64,000 bases of DNA. Origin: SZUA-442 sp963759175 (lineage in GTDB: Bacteria > Actinomycetota > Acidimicrobiia > Spongiisociales > UBA5794). The notes under the pieces were generated by a model. The model worked only from the letters and a program-made list of their open reading frames with translations, had not been told where the DNA came from and searched no databases. The DNA lies in NCBI GenBank assembly GCA_963759175.1, contig CAVWXP010000010.1, forward strand, positions 310,001-374,000, given 5' to 3'. Positions within the stretch are counted from its first letter, which is position 1; each line of letters opens with the position of its first letter. A program made the position numbers and the translations under genes. Below, piece by piece: positions 45,370-54,369 of this stretch.

Positions 45370-46790
45370 TCGGCCGGTGCGAAGTCGTCCGTCAGCCCGG
45401 TCGCCGTCCCGATCCATGCCACCACCTCATCGTCGATGATCGCCACTTCGCCGTCCGTGACCAGCTGGACGATCGCGTCGGGGTCGAGCGGTTCGAGCGA
45501 CCCGACGACGATGAAGTTCCCTCCGCGTTCGCCGGCGAGGTACGACGTCGGAGCGACCACGGCGACGTACGGGAACGCAGCGGCGATGGTTGCGATCTCC
45601 GCCCTGGCGAATGCCAGCGGAGGGTGATCGATGAGGTTCATGACATAGAACCCGTCCGGACGCAGAACCTCCCTGATGTCGGCCAGGAACTCACTCGTCG
45701 TGAGGTGCCACGGAACGCTGCGCCCGCTGAACGCATCCCCGATGACGACGTCGTGGGAGCCCGGCGGAAGGTTCCTGAGGGACAGACGGGCGTCACCGAT
45801 GGTCGTCGTGAGCCAGGTACCGGGTACGAGGCCGAGGTCCGATTCGGCGATCACGGGCAGCTCACCGTCGAGCTCGAGGACCGTCGCCGAGGCGCCGCGG
45901 GTCGCGTCGTAGTAGCGCGGAAGGGTGTAGCCGCCGCCTCCGATGTAGGCGATGTCGAGCGGCCCCGAGGGTGCTTGCGCCTCGACCACGGCATCGATGA
46001 CACGGGCGTATCGGGAGCTCAGGAAGGTGGGATCGTCGATGTCCACGACGCTGTTGACGAAGGTGTCGAGCACGAGCACCCGGACCGACTCCCGGTCGGC
46101 TCGTTCCCCGACGATGGCGCATGAGTAAGCGGTCTCGTAGTCACAGGGGGCGGCAAGGGCTGATGCCCCCATCAGGGCGAAGGCGAACACCACGATCGCC
46201 GTGACGATCGCTCCCCGGCCGAGGGCCATGGTCAATCCGACGCCGAGTACGAGCAGGACCGCACCGACGACCCAGGTGATCGGTTGGCTCGGTACGGCGG
46301 CGATGAGCACGAAGCCCGTGATGAAGGTGCCGAAGAGGGCACCCGCCGTACTGAGGGCAGACAGTTGACCGACCACCGAGCCGGTCGAGTCCAGCGAATC
46401 GAGTGACAGCTTGGCGGCGATCGGTGTCACCGTGGACAGGACGGCGGCGGGGAGGAAGAAGCCCACAGCTGCGAGCGCGACGATCGCAGCGGGACCCTCA
46501 CCCGAGATCGATGGCCCCATCACGTACACGAGTGCTGGCGATGCGACAGCCAGAACCGAACCCGCGATCACGACCGGTCCGAGCAGCAAGGCGGGATCCC
46601 GGCGATCGGCCAACCGGCCCCCCGCCCAGGCACCGAGGGCGATGGCGGCGAGGATCGTGCCGATGATCCCGGTGAAGGTCTGGAGGGAGACGCCGACGTA
46701 CGGAGCCATGATGCGCCCTGCGACGATCTCGAGGACGAGGATCGCGGCCGACGACACGAATACGGTGAGCGCGATGATCCAGCGATGCAT
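45348..46790 (-). CDS. Membrane-bound spermidine-synthase-like protein
   Basis: The 480-residue protein has about eight membrane helices (residues 5-215) containing LEIVAGRIMAPYVG, then a soluble domain (about 230-470) with the Rossmann motif IAYIGGGGYTLPRYY, an acidic residue in VLELDGELP, and DVVIGDAFSG. This is the fused transporter/spermidine-synthase-like architecture common in Actinobacteria. The catalytic residues for polyamines are not clearly conserved, so the product may be another aminopropyl or methyl-transfer compound. The gene shares its strand with whiB, 44 bases away. Confidence 0.82.
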   Translation of the reverse strand: MHRWIIALTVFVSSAAILVLEIVAGRIMAPYVGVSLQTFTGIIGTILAAIALGAWAGGRLADRRDPALLLGPVVIAGSVLAVASPALVYVMGPSISGEGPAAIVALAAVGFFLPAAVLSTVTPIAAKLSLDSLDSTGSVVGQLSALSTAGALFGTFITGFVLIAAVPSQPITWVVGAVLLVLGVGLTMALGRGAIVTAIVVFAFALMGASALAAPCDYETAYSCAIVGERADRESVRVLVLDTFVNSVVDIDDPTFLSSRYARVIDAVVEAQAPSGPLDIAYIGGGGYTLPRYYDATRGASATVLELDGELPVIAESDLGLVPGTWLTTTIGDARLSLRNLPPGSHDVVIGDAFSGRSVPWHLTTSEFLADIREVLRPDGFYVMNLIDHPPLAFARAEIATIAAAFPYVAVVAPTSYLAGERGGNFIVVGSLEPLDPDAIVQLVTDGEVAIIDDEVVAWIGTATGLTDDFAPADQLLSRP

Positions 46791-46834
46791 GGGTGCAGTA
46801 TCGCCGCCGTCTGGCGCTCAGGCGCCGACGGTGG

Positions 46835-47121
46835 TCACGATGCCTTGCGGCGCTCGCGATCGCGGATGCGACGGCGCATGCGTCGACGCTCTGCGGCGTC
46901 GAGGCCACCCCACACCCCGGCTGCCTGGTTCGTGGCGAGCGCGTACTGGAGGCACGCTTCACGTACGGGACACTCGCCGCAGATCGACTTTGCCTTTGAC
47001 GGCCGCTTCGAGGGTCGTCCTCGAGGACAGGGAAGAAGATCTCACTGTCGACACCGGTGCAGGCAGCGTCGCTGCGCCAGTTCGTGTCTGGCTCCCACAT
47101 CAGATCGCTCAAGGTCAGCAC
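46835..47121 (-). CDS. WhiB-family iron-sulfur regulator, with one frame change
   Basis: The N-terminal part reads WEPDTNWRSDAACTGVDSEIFFP (first cluster cysteine), and after a missing base near 47012-47014 the frame continues SKRPSKAKSICGECPVREACLQYAL with three more cysteines. It then has the GVWGG turn and a basic Arg-rich tail (RRRMRRRIRDRERRKAS). Four cysteines and GVWGG identify a WhiB-like protein that binds a 4Fe-4S cluster and sigma factor. Corrected length is about 95 residues. The GTG at 47121 follows AGAGAGGA. WhiB proteins are restricted to Actinobacteria and their phages. Confidence 0.85.
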
Positions 47122-47204
47122 GTGTTGGGTTTCCTCTCTCCAGAGCCTTGTCAACGTTTCGTCGTGGGTGCCTATTCCGGATGACACGAATGATGGCGAT
47201 TTCG

Positions 47205-47876
47205 TCAGGTTCCCGCCGCACCGAATCCCTGCTTCGTGTCGTCCGTCGACCACGTGACCTCCGATGTCACCGAAACCACACCTTCCACCCGGGTCGCGAG
47301 CTCCTCGAGCAGGCGTGCCTCCGACCGGGTCGGCACCGACCCGCGCAGCGTCACCGCACCGTCGACGACATCGACGGCGACCGAGGAATCGTGCAACTGG
47401 AGGACACCGAGGGCGACGTCGGTGTAGATCTCGGATTGGAGCGCATCGTCGGGCCGTGCGAACGCTCCCATGACATCCGCGCGGGAGATGATGCCCTCGA
47501 GGGTTCCGTCAGGGAGGGCCACCGGCAGCCGCTTCACGCCGAGTTCCGTCATCTTGCGGGCGGCTTCGGTGACGCTGCTCGCCCGATCGATCGTGTGCGG
47601 GTTCGGCGTCATCGCATCGGCCACGGATCGCGCCTGGTGGGTCTCGGTCTCGCCGAACAGGCTCGCCAGGAGACGGCGCCGCTGCCGGCCCCAGGACCGA
47701 TTGGCCTCGGCCGTCACGAAGTCCGCCTCCGTGATGATCCCGATGACCTTGCGTCCATCGTCGATCACGGGCAACCCGCTCACGCCCGCCTTGACCATCA
47801 TCGTGGCAGCCTCTTTCAGCGGGGCGTCCGGTCCGATGGTCAGCACCTCGGTACTCATCACGTCGCCGACCTTCAT
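47205..47876 (-). CDS. CBS-pair plus BON domain protein
   Basis: The 223-residue protein has two CBS domains (MKVGDVMSTEVLTIGPDAPL, then SVADAMTPNPHTIDRASSV) that usually bind adenosine nucleotides, and a C-terminal BON domain (about residues 145-210, ending VEGVVSVTSEVTW). The start follows AGAGGAGGA. CBS-BON proteins are regulatory or binding modules; no catalytic domain is present. It is divergent from the FHA gene. Confidence 0.88.
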   Translation of the reverse strand: MKVGDVMSTEVLTIGPDAPLKEAATMMVKAGVSGLPVIDDGRKVIGIITEADFVTAEANRSWGRQRRRLLASLFGETETHQARSVADAMTPNPHTIDRASSVTEAARKMTELGVKRLPVALPDGTLEGIISRADVMGAFARPDDALQSEIYTDVALGVLQLHDSSVAVDVVDGAVTLRGSVPTRSEARLLEELATRVEGVVSVTSEVTWSTDDTKQGFGAAGT

Positions 47877-48026
47877 CGACGGTCCTCCTCTGCTGTGGTG
47901 CCCTTCAGGCTAGATACGCCGGGCGCACTTCACCAGACAAAGCCTTCGACGTCCGATGATGAGTCACCGATCGGGCTACCGTTACGCTGCATTGAGATAC
48001 TCCGACGGGTCCAGCCGAGGGATACG

Positions 48027-48707
48027 TTGCCGCTGAAGGTCACACACCAGGGAAACGAGAACGTCGTCGCGGACGACGCGACGGCGCTCATCGGGTCAGA
48101 CGCGTCGTCGACGATTCGGATCGTGCGACCGGGGATCTCGCGACGCCATGTCGTGTTGTCCCATGACGGCACCGGATGGAAGGTCCAGGATGCCGGTTCC
48201 CGCAACGGCACGTTCAAGGACGGACAACGCATCCAGACCGCTGCGATCGACGGTCCCACGACCCTGTACCTCGGTCATCCGACCGATGGCGAGGCGGTGG
48301 CCCTGACCCCCGTGGCTCCGGCACCCGCCGCTCCCGCTCCCAAGCCTCCGACGCCGACCGCCACCGAGCCCGAACCCGAGGCATTCGACCTGCCGGCCAC
48401 CCCCCCTCCGGCCGCGACGAAGGTCCAGCCGATGGCCACACCCCCACCCAAGGCGAAGAAGTCGACCACCTCGTCACGTACGGCATCCAAGGCGCCATCG
48501 CCGGCTCCCGGTGCCGCTGCCCGCCCTCCGGCAACCCAACCGGCACCGTTCGGCTCAACGACGGATGTCGAGATCGCCCAGCTGACGGCAGCCATCCGGG
48601 ACCAGATAAGCGCCGTGAAGGGTCTCACGTGGTCGGTGTGGGCCATGATCGCCGTAACGGCAGCCCTGATAGTCCTCACGCTGTTCGTCGGCATCCTCAG
48701 CAACTGA
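48027..48707 (+). CDS. FHA-domain protein with Pro/Ala linker and C-terminal membrane helix
   Basis: The 226-residue protein has an FHA domain (about residues 8-90: ALIGSDASSTIRIVRPGISRRHVVL, QDAGSRNGTFKDGQRI), which binds phosphothreonine peptides. A long Pro/Ala/Lys-rich linker follows, then a short coiled part and one membrane helix at the end (about 200-222). It is thus a tail-anchored phospho-reader. A TTG start at 48027 is preferred because GAGGGA lies six bases before it and because no ATG or GTG in this frame is better placed. A partner Ser/Thr kinase is not in the window. Confidence 0.8.
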   Translation: MPLKVTHQGNENVVADDATALIGSDASSTIRIVRPGISRRHVVLSHDGTGWKVQDAGSRNGTFKDGQRIQTAAIDGPTTLYLGHPTDGEAVALTPVAPAPAAPAPKPPTPTATEPEPEAFDLPATPPPAATKVQPMATPPPKAKKSTTSSRTASKAPSPAPGAAARPPATQPAPFGSTTDVEIAQLTAAIRDQISAVKGLTWSVWAMIAVTAALIVLTLFVGILSN

Positions 48708-48733
48708 GGTGATCGCCGCGGAAGCGGGGTCCT

Positions 48734-49588
48734 TCAGGCTTCCTCGTTGCCCGCTTCTCGCAGGTACTTGGTGACCTCATCAGCGATCTCATCGGCCGTC
48801 GGGAGATCCTCAGGGAACGTCGCCGTATTGCCGACGCTCAGCTCGAGGCCATCGACGAACTCCCTGGCATCGGCACGGTCCTCGAGGATCTGGTCCAGGC
48901 GTTTGATCTGATCGAGCGAGTCGGCCTGGACCTCCGAGAGGTCGAAGTCGACGTCGAGTTGCGCCGCACTCTTCGCAAGCAGGACCGCGATGGCAGGGCT
49001 GTAGGGTCGGCCGACGTACTGGGGAACCTGCGCCCAGTACCCGATTGCCGGGATATCGACCTCCTCGATGGCGGTCCGGAAGACCGTCCCGGCCGAGGCA
49101 GGCACGACGATCTCATCCATCAGCATCCGGTCGCCCGCCAGGAGCAGCCGAGGATCGGATGCGGTGCAGAAGGCCGAGGGCTCGAAGGAGTGGCGCACCG
49201 GTGCGGGAACCGCACCCAGTGTCACGAGCTTGGACACACCGAGCGCCTGGACGAGATCAGCGAGGGCGTCGGCGATACCCACCCACGCGTAATCGGGTTC
49301 GTTGCCGACCATCACCATCACATCGCGGCCCCCTGGCTGGATGTGGACGATGTCCATCCGGGGCCACGTAAGGGATTGGACCTCACCCGATGCGATGCGC
49401 AGTACCGGACGGTTGGAGCGGTAGTCGAAGATGGCATCCGGGTCGAAGGTGACCAGGGGCTGGCCATCCTCGGCGAGCCAATCGGCGGCATCGGACGCAG
49501 CGGACGCCGCGTCGCCCCAACCGGCCAATCCCATGACCAGCACGGGATCCTCCATGGGTGGCGGTGTATGGAGTGTGTACAGCGACAT
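48734..49588 (-). CDS. PAC2-family protein
   Basis: The 284-residue protein matches the PAC2 family: VLVMGLAGWGDAASAASDAAD, the VSKLVTLGAVPAPVRHS region, GYWAQVPQY and PYSPAIAVLL. The family is named for proteasome assembly chaperone 2 of eukaryotes; the bacterial members have no proven function. It sits beside the proteasome activator gene, on the same strand. The ATG has TAGGCT seven bases upstream, predicting a leaderless message. Confidence 0.88.
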   Translation of the reverse strand: MSLYTLHTPPPMEDPVLVMGLAGWGDAASAASDAADWLAEDGQPLVTFDPDAIFDYRSNRPVLRIASGEVQSLTWPRMDIVHIQPGGRDVMVMVGNEPDYAWVGIADALADLVQALGVSKLVTLGAVPAPVRHSFEPSAFCTASDPRLLLAGDRMLMDEIVVPASAGTVFRTAIEEVDIPAIGYWAQVPQYVGRPYSPAIAVLLAKSAAQLDVDFDLSEVQADSLDQIKRLDQILEDRADAREFVDGLELSVGNTATFPEDLPTADEIADEVTKYLREAGNEEA

Positions 49589-49595
49589 CCCTCTG

Positions 49596-49601
49596 AGCCT
49601 A
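49596..49601 (-). promoter_or_regulatory. Leaderless -10 box of the PAC2 gene
   Basis: TAGGCT on the minus strand ends seven bases before the ATG at 49588. Confidence 0.5.
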
Positions 49602-49650
49602 ACGGTCGCACCGACAACGCTGGGGGTCGGGGTGGTCCCGGCGAGTCGCG

Positions 49651-50133
49651 CTAGAGGTAGACGCCGCTGCCGTCGACACTCGAATGCTGCTCGAGGGCCT
49701 TGCGCTCACGCATGCGATCGAGCTGGGCGGTTGCCGCCATCTGCTGGCTGATCAGCGACGCCTGGATGCCGTGGAAGAGCCCTTCGAGCCAACCCACGAG
49801 CTGGGCCTGGGCGATGCGGAGTTCCGCCTCGCTCGGACTGTCCGTTATGGGAACGAAGACCGCGTCGAGCTCGTCCTTGAGGTCATCCGACAGGACCTCC
49901 TTGAGCTCGTCGAGCGATCCCTCGTAGATGCTCAGCAGGCGTACCCGCCCGGCCTCATCGAGTGGCGCCTCGCGTACCTCGTCGAGCATCGCCCGGGTCA
50001 TCGACGCGATCCGGATGAGCTTGGATGGCTCGGACACGGAGGGCTGGTGCTCCGCTTGGGGCGTGGCAGCCTCAGCCGGAACCACCTCGGGCGTGACCGA
50101 CGATTCGTCTTCAGGGATCGCTGTGTCGTCCAT
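49651..50133 (-). CDS. bpa: Bacterial proteasome activator (Bpa/PafE)
   Basis: The 160-residue protein has the Bpa core: SKLIRIASMTRAMLDEVREAPLDEAGRVRL and ELRIAQAQLVGWLEGLFHGIQASL. Bpa forms a dodecameric ring that opens the 20S proteasome without ATP. The extreme C-terminus is GVYL, an HbYX-like docking tail (mycobacterial PafE ends GQYL), so it should be able to bind the proteasome. The ATG at 50133 is chosen because TATGCT lies seven bases upstream. The alternative ATG at 50145 lies within that box. It implies a proteasome elsewhere in the genome. Confidence 0.9.
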   Translation of the reverse strand: MDDTAIPEDESSVTPEVVPAEAATPQAEHQPSVSEPSKLIRIASMTRAMLDEVREAPLDEAGRVRLLSIYEGSLDELKEVLSDDLKDELDAVFVPITDSPSEAELRIAQAQLVGWLEGLFHGIQASLISQQMAATAQLDRMRERKALEQHSSVDGSGVYL

Positions 50134-50140
50134 TGAACCC

Positions 50141-50146
50141 AGCATA
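50141..50146 (-). promoter_or_regulatory. Leaderless -10 box of bpa
   Basis: TATGCT on the minus strand ends seven bases before the ATG at 50133 and overlaps the rejected upstream ATG. Confidence 0.5.
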
Positions 50147-50173
50147 CGATCGGTGTGGTGGCGACCGTACCGG

Positions 50174-50179
50174 TACGAT
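50174..50179 (+). promoter_or_regulatory. Leaderless -10 box of the penicillin-acylase-like gene
   Basis: TACGAT ends eight bases before the ATG at 50188. It is back to back with the bpa box, about 33 bp apart. Confidence 0.5.
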
Positions 50180-50187
50180 GATCGCTC

Positions 50188-52779
50188 ATGAGCGGCTCGT
50201 TGCAGTCCGAGGCCCCAGGGGCATCAGGTCGTCGGCGTCGGTGGCCGCGTCGCCTCCTCTTCGGCTTCCTCATCGCGATCGTCGTCATCGTCCTCGTGGG
50301 CCTGGTGTTCGTGCGGTTCTCGGTGCGCCGGGCCTTCCCGCAGGTGGATGGAACCCTCCAGGTGCCCGGCCTGAACTCCGAAGTCGAGGTGATCAGGGAT
50401 GCCTTGGGCGTACCCCACATCTATGCCGATACCGTCGAGGACCTCTTCATCGCCCAGGGTTTCGTCCACGCCCAGGATCGCTTCTACCAGATGGACACGT
50501 GGCGACACATCTCGAGCGGGCGCCTGTCTGAGATGTTCGGATCATCACAGGTCGAGACCGATGCCTTCCTGAGAACCATGGGGTGGGCAGCGTTGGCAGA
50601 GACCCAGTACGAGCGTGAGCAGCCAGAGGTGCGTGCGATCCTCGACGCGTACGCCGAGGGTGTCAACGCATACATCGCGTCCCGAAGCCCTGCCGAACTC
50701 GGTTTCGAGTACAGCATCCTCGAACTCCTGAACCACGAATACGACCCGGCGCCGTGGACCGGCCCCGAATCCCTTGCTTGGGGAAAGGTCATGTCGTTCT
50801 CGCTCGGAGGCAATCTCCAAGCCGAGGTATCTCGTGCCATGGCGCTCGGGATCATGTCCCCAGAACGCGTCGGCCAGCTGTTCCCGCCGTACCCCGGCGA
50901 CCGCCACCCGTTCATCGTCCCCGGCGATGCCAACGCACCTGCCCGCGACGCGAGCTTCACCCTGCCCGACGAACTCGGATCGATCCTCGATGATGTCGCC
51001 GGAGCGATCAACGCATTGAACGATGTGACGGGCGGCGGGATGGAGACGGGCATCGGATCGAACTCGTGGGCCGTGTCAGGCATCCACACCCCCACGGGCG
51101 CACCGATGCTGGCGAACGATCCACACCTCGGTATCCAGATGCCGTCGATCTGGTACCAGGTCGGGTTGCACTGTCGAATCGTCGACGAGGCGTGCCCCTT
51201 CGACGTCGCCGGCTTCTCCTTCGCCGGCGTTCCCGGGGTCATCATCGGCCACAACGCCGACATCGCGTGGGGATTCACGAACGTGGGACCCGACGTGCAG
51301 GACCTCTACATCGAAAAGGTGAATCCCGACAACCCCGATCAGTACGAGGTCGACGGTGCCTGGGTGGATATGGAGACCAGGACGGAGACGATCGCCGTCG
51401 CTGGTGGCGATCCCGTCGAGATCATCGTGCGCTCGACGATCCACGGACCGGTGATCTCGGGCGTCCTCCAGAACATGGACTCGCTCAGCGACTCGTGGAT
51501 CGGGTTCTCCTCATTCGACGGGGCAGGCGTCGAAACGCCGGACCCGTACGTCCTGGCACTCCGCTGGACCGGCCTCGACGACGTACCTTCCATCGCAGGT
51601 CCCATCATGGGTATCAACACCGCCTCGAACTTCGAGGAGTTCCGAACGGCCGCCCTGCTGTTCTCGGATCCGTCGCAGAACCTGCTGTACGCAGACACGT
51701 CGGGCAACATCGGCTACCAGATGCCTGGGAACATCCCCATCCGCAGCAGGGGAGACGGCACCGTGCCCGTGCCCGGATGGACGGGTGAGTACGAGTGGAC
51801 CGGCTTCATTCCGTACGCCGAGCTGCCGAGCATGTACAACCCGGACTCGGGATGGATCGTCACGGCGAACAACGCCGTGATCGACGACACGTTCCCCTAT
51901 CTGATCACCGAGGACTGGTCGCGGGGCTACCGCGCACAGCGCATCGTCGACCTCCTGACGGCGAATCTGGGGGCCGACCTCGAGTTCCACGGCACGATCC
52001 AGTTCGATGGCTACGACGCGAACGCCGAGTTCCTCGCACCCTTCGTCCTCGAGGCCGTGCGTGCGAGCGGAGCCGAGCTCGATGCAACGCACCAGCGCGC
52101 CCTGGAGCTGCTCGCTGGATGGGACCGACAGAACTCGGCCGACTCGGCCGGTGCGGCCATATGGCAGGCCGTCTGGTCCGAGATGCTCGTCGCCACCTTC
52201 CACGACGAACTGACGGAGTTCCTGTGGCCCGAAGGCGGAGATCGATGGTTCGAGGTCGTGCGGGGACTCGTCGATACACCAACGGACCTCTTCTGGGACG
52301 ATGTCGGCACCCCCGGGGTCGAGACCAGGGACGACATCCTCGCGATCTCGTTCGACGCGGCGATCGTGGAGCTCGTCGAGGTCCTCGGTTCATCCGTCGA
52401 CGACTGGGCGTGGGGCGACCTGCACCGGGTCACCGTCCGCAACCCAACCCTCGGGGAGTCGGGTATCGGATTGATCGAGGATCGCTTCAACCGGGGACCG
52501 TTCCCTGCGAGTGGATCACAATCGGTACCGAACGCGATGGGATGGGATGCCGCCTACGGCTACGAGGTCGATTGGATCCCATCGATGCGGATGCTCATCG
52601 ACCTCGGTGACCTCACCCGTTCCTACGCCGTCCACTCGACCGGCCAGTCGGGTCACACCGACCATCCGCACTACGACGACATGATCCCCCTGTGGCTCGA
52701 AGGCGAAACGGCACCGATGCTCTGGGCACGAGAGGACATCGAGGCGTCCGACGGGTCGACCCTCGTCCTCACCCCCTGA
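50188..52779 (+). CDS. Penicillin-acylase-family Ntn-hydrolase
   Basis: The 863-residue precursor has one N-terminal membrane helix (about residues 24-46), then the alpha chain with NSEVEVIRDALGVPHIYAD and FAQGFVHAQDRF-like motif. The self-cleavage site is GIGSNSWAVSG, where Ser 291 becomes the N-terminal nucleophile of the beta chain. ANDPHLGIQMPSIWYQ follows, as usual. The family hydrolyses amides: penicillins, homoserine lactones or N-acyl amino acids. In this setting quorum-signal or peptide-amide hydrolysis is possible. It is anchored outside the membrane. Confidence 0.9.
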   Translation: MSGSLQSEAPGASGRRRRWPRRLLFGFLIAIVVIVLVGLVFVRFSVRRAFPQVDGTLQVPGLNSEVEVIRDALGVPHIYADTVEDLFIAQGFVHAQDRFYQMDTWRHISSGRLSEMFGSSQVETDAFLRTMGWAALAETQYEREQPEVRAILDAYAEGVNAYIASRSPAELGFEYSILELLNHEYDPAPWTGPESLAWGKVMSFSLGGNLQAEVSRAMALGIMSPERVGQLFPPYPGDRHPFIVPGDANAPARDASFTLPDELGSILDDVAGAINALNDVTGGGMETGIGSNSWAVSGIHTPTGAPMLANDPHLGIQMPSIWYQVGLHCRIVDEACPFDVAGFSFAGVPGVIIGHNADIAWGFTNVGPDVQDLYIEKVNPDNPDQYEVDGAWVDMETRTETIAVAGGDPVEIIVRSTIHGPVISGVLQNMDSLSDSWIGFSSFDGAGVETPDPYVLALRWTGLDDVPSIAGPIMGINTASNFEEFRTAALLFSDPSQNLLYADTSGNIGYQMPGNIPIRSRGDGTVPVPGWTGEYEWTGFIPYAELPSMYNPDSGWIVTANNAVIDDTFPYLITEDWSRGYRAQRIVDLLTANLGADLEFHGTIQFDGYDANAEFLAPFVLEAVRASGAELDATHQRALELLAGWDRQNSADSAGAAIWQAVWSEMLVATFHDELTEFLWPEGGDRWFEVVRGLVDTPTDLFWDDVGTPGVETRDDILAISFDAAIVELVEVLGSSVDDWAWGDLHRVTVRNPTLGESGIGLIEDRFNRGPFPASGSQSVPNAMGWDAAYGYEVDWIPSMRMLIDLGDLTRSYAVHSTGQSGHTDHPHYDDMIPLWLEGETAPMLWAREDIEASDGSTLVLTP

Positions 52780-52795
52780 CCCCAACGCGAGGGGA

Positions 52796-54343
52796 TCACG
52801 AACCAGCGCTGAACCGGATCTCGTGCCATCCCTCGGCGCCATCGGGCGCAGGGGGCACGGGGTCTGGCGATTGGGTGAACCCGGTGCCGTCGGTCGCGCG
52901 CACCCGAGCCGTGTGGTCCCCGGGTGCCAGGTCGACGTCGACCTTCCACTGCACCCAGCTGTCCTCGGACAGGGGAGTCGAGATCTCGGCCTCGAGCCAC
53001 GGACCCTCGTCGACCTGCACCTCCACCCGTTCGATCCCGAGCGTCGGAGCCCAAGCGACGCCGGCGAGGGCGTACGAGCCGGCCTCGACCGTGTCGCGGT
53101 TCTGCGGTCGGTCGATCCTCGACTGCGTCTTGATCGGCCCCTCCTTCGACCAGCCACGCGGGATCCAGTATCCGTCGAAGTCGTCCCATCGGGTCAGTTC
53201 GATCTCCGAGAGCCACTTGGTGGCTGAGACGTAGCCGTACAGGCCGGGCACGACCAACCGAGCGGGGAACCCGTGATTCGCCGGGAGCACCTCACGATTC
53301 ATACCGATCGCCACCATCGCGTTGCGCCCGTCGAACGCGACCTCGGTCGGGAATCCGGCCGTGAACCCGTCGACGGAGCGCCCAACCACCTGTTCGGCGT
53401 CGTCGCGGACTCCCGCCATGTCGAGGATGTCCCGCAGCATCACGCCGGTCCACAGCGCATTGCCGACGAGCCGGTCCCCCACCTCGTTCGAGACGCACGA
53501 CAGGGTCACGTACCGCTCGACGAGCGGCATCTCGCTCAGGTCCTGGTAGCTGAGCTCGACCTCACGATCGACGAGACCCGTCACCTTCAACGTCCATTCG
53601 GCTGGATCGATGGTCGGCACGACGAGCGCGGTATCGATGCGGTAGAAGGTCGCGTTGGAGATCACGATCGGGGAGAGCAGCGGCAGACCGAAGTCGTTTT
53701 CGGCAGTGGGGTCCAGTTGACGCTCGATCGGTTCGGGGAGGGTGAGCGCCGCACGCTGCGACTCCGCTCGGGACCGCAATCGTGATCGGCCGATGCCGAC
53801 GGCGATGATCGACACCGTCGCAGCCCCGGCGAGGGCGACCATGAGCCTGCGACGACCCATGTCCGGTACGTCGTCGTCGGCCTCGGCACGCTCCTGTGGC
53901 CTCGTCCACTGCACGATCCCGTACCAGGTGCCGAGCCCGGCGCCGACGGCGATCAGGGTGGAGGCGATCGCCAGCGCAGGTTCGACGTTCACCTCCCCCA
54001 ACTGGGCGGCGATACCCGCGATGGCGGCAACGCCGAACGCTACGACGATGGGAAACGGGCGAAACGCCGAGGCCTTGCCGACGTACCACCCGATGAGCAG
54101 CGCCACGCCGACGATGCCGATCGCGAGGACCGCCTTGTCAGCGGTGCCGAACGCGGAGATGGCGAAGTTCTTCAACCACGACGGCGAGATATCGATGATG
54201 AACGACCCGATCGCCGATATGGCCGAAGGCACCGACGTCGACAGGCCGGCGAAGAGCTCGGTGAGGCCGAGGGCGACGGCGACTCCCCCAACACCGGCCC
54301 AGCCGGAACGTCGGCGCGCCACATGGGCGTTTGATGTATCCAT
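52796..54343 (-). CDS. Molybdopterin-dependent oxidoreductase with N-terminal membrane domain
   Basis: The 515-residue protein has four or five N-terminal membrane helices (residues 15-145), a short linker, one further helix (about 165-185) and the sulfite-oxidase-type molybdopterin domain. The molybdenum cysteine is in VTLSCVSNEVGDRLVGN. A C-terminal dimer-like domain with VRATDGTGFTQ follows. The architecture matches the YedY/MsrP-like and 'SoxC-like' membrane-linked enzymes. Substrate (sulfite, methionine sulfoxide or another) is unknown. The start could also be the ATG at 54352. Confidence 0.85.
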   Translation of the reverse strand: MDTSNAHVARRRSGWAGVGGVAVALGLTELFAGLSTSVPSAISAIGSFIIDISPSWLKNFAISAFGTADKAVLAIGIVGVALLIGWYVGKASAFRPFPIVVAFGVAAIAGIAAQLGEVNVEPALAIASTLIAVGAGLGTWYGIVQWTRPQERAEADDDVPDMGRRRLMVALAGAATVSIIAVGIGRSRLRSRAESQRAALTLPEPIERQLDPTAENDFGLPLLSPIVISNATFYRIDTALVVPTIDPAEWTLKVTGLVDREVELSYQDLSEMPLVERYVTLSCVSNEVGDRLVGNALWTGVMLRDILDMAGVRDDAEQVVGRSVDGFTAGFPTEVAFDGRNAMVAIGMNREVLPANHGFPARLVVPGLYGYVSATKWLSEIELTRWDDFDGYWIPRGWSKEGPIKTQSRIDRPQNRDTVEAGSYALAGVAWAPTLGIERVEVQVDEGPWLEAEISTPLSEDSWVQWKVDVDLAPGDHTARVRATDGTGFTQSPDPVPPAPDGAEGWHEIRFSAGS

Positions 54344-54369
54344 GACCTGCATTGAACACCCGAAACGGC

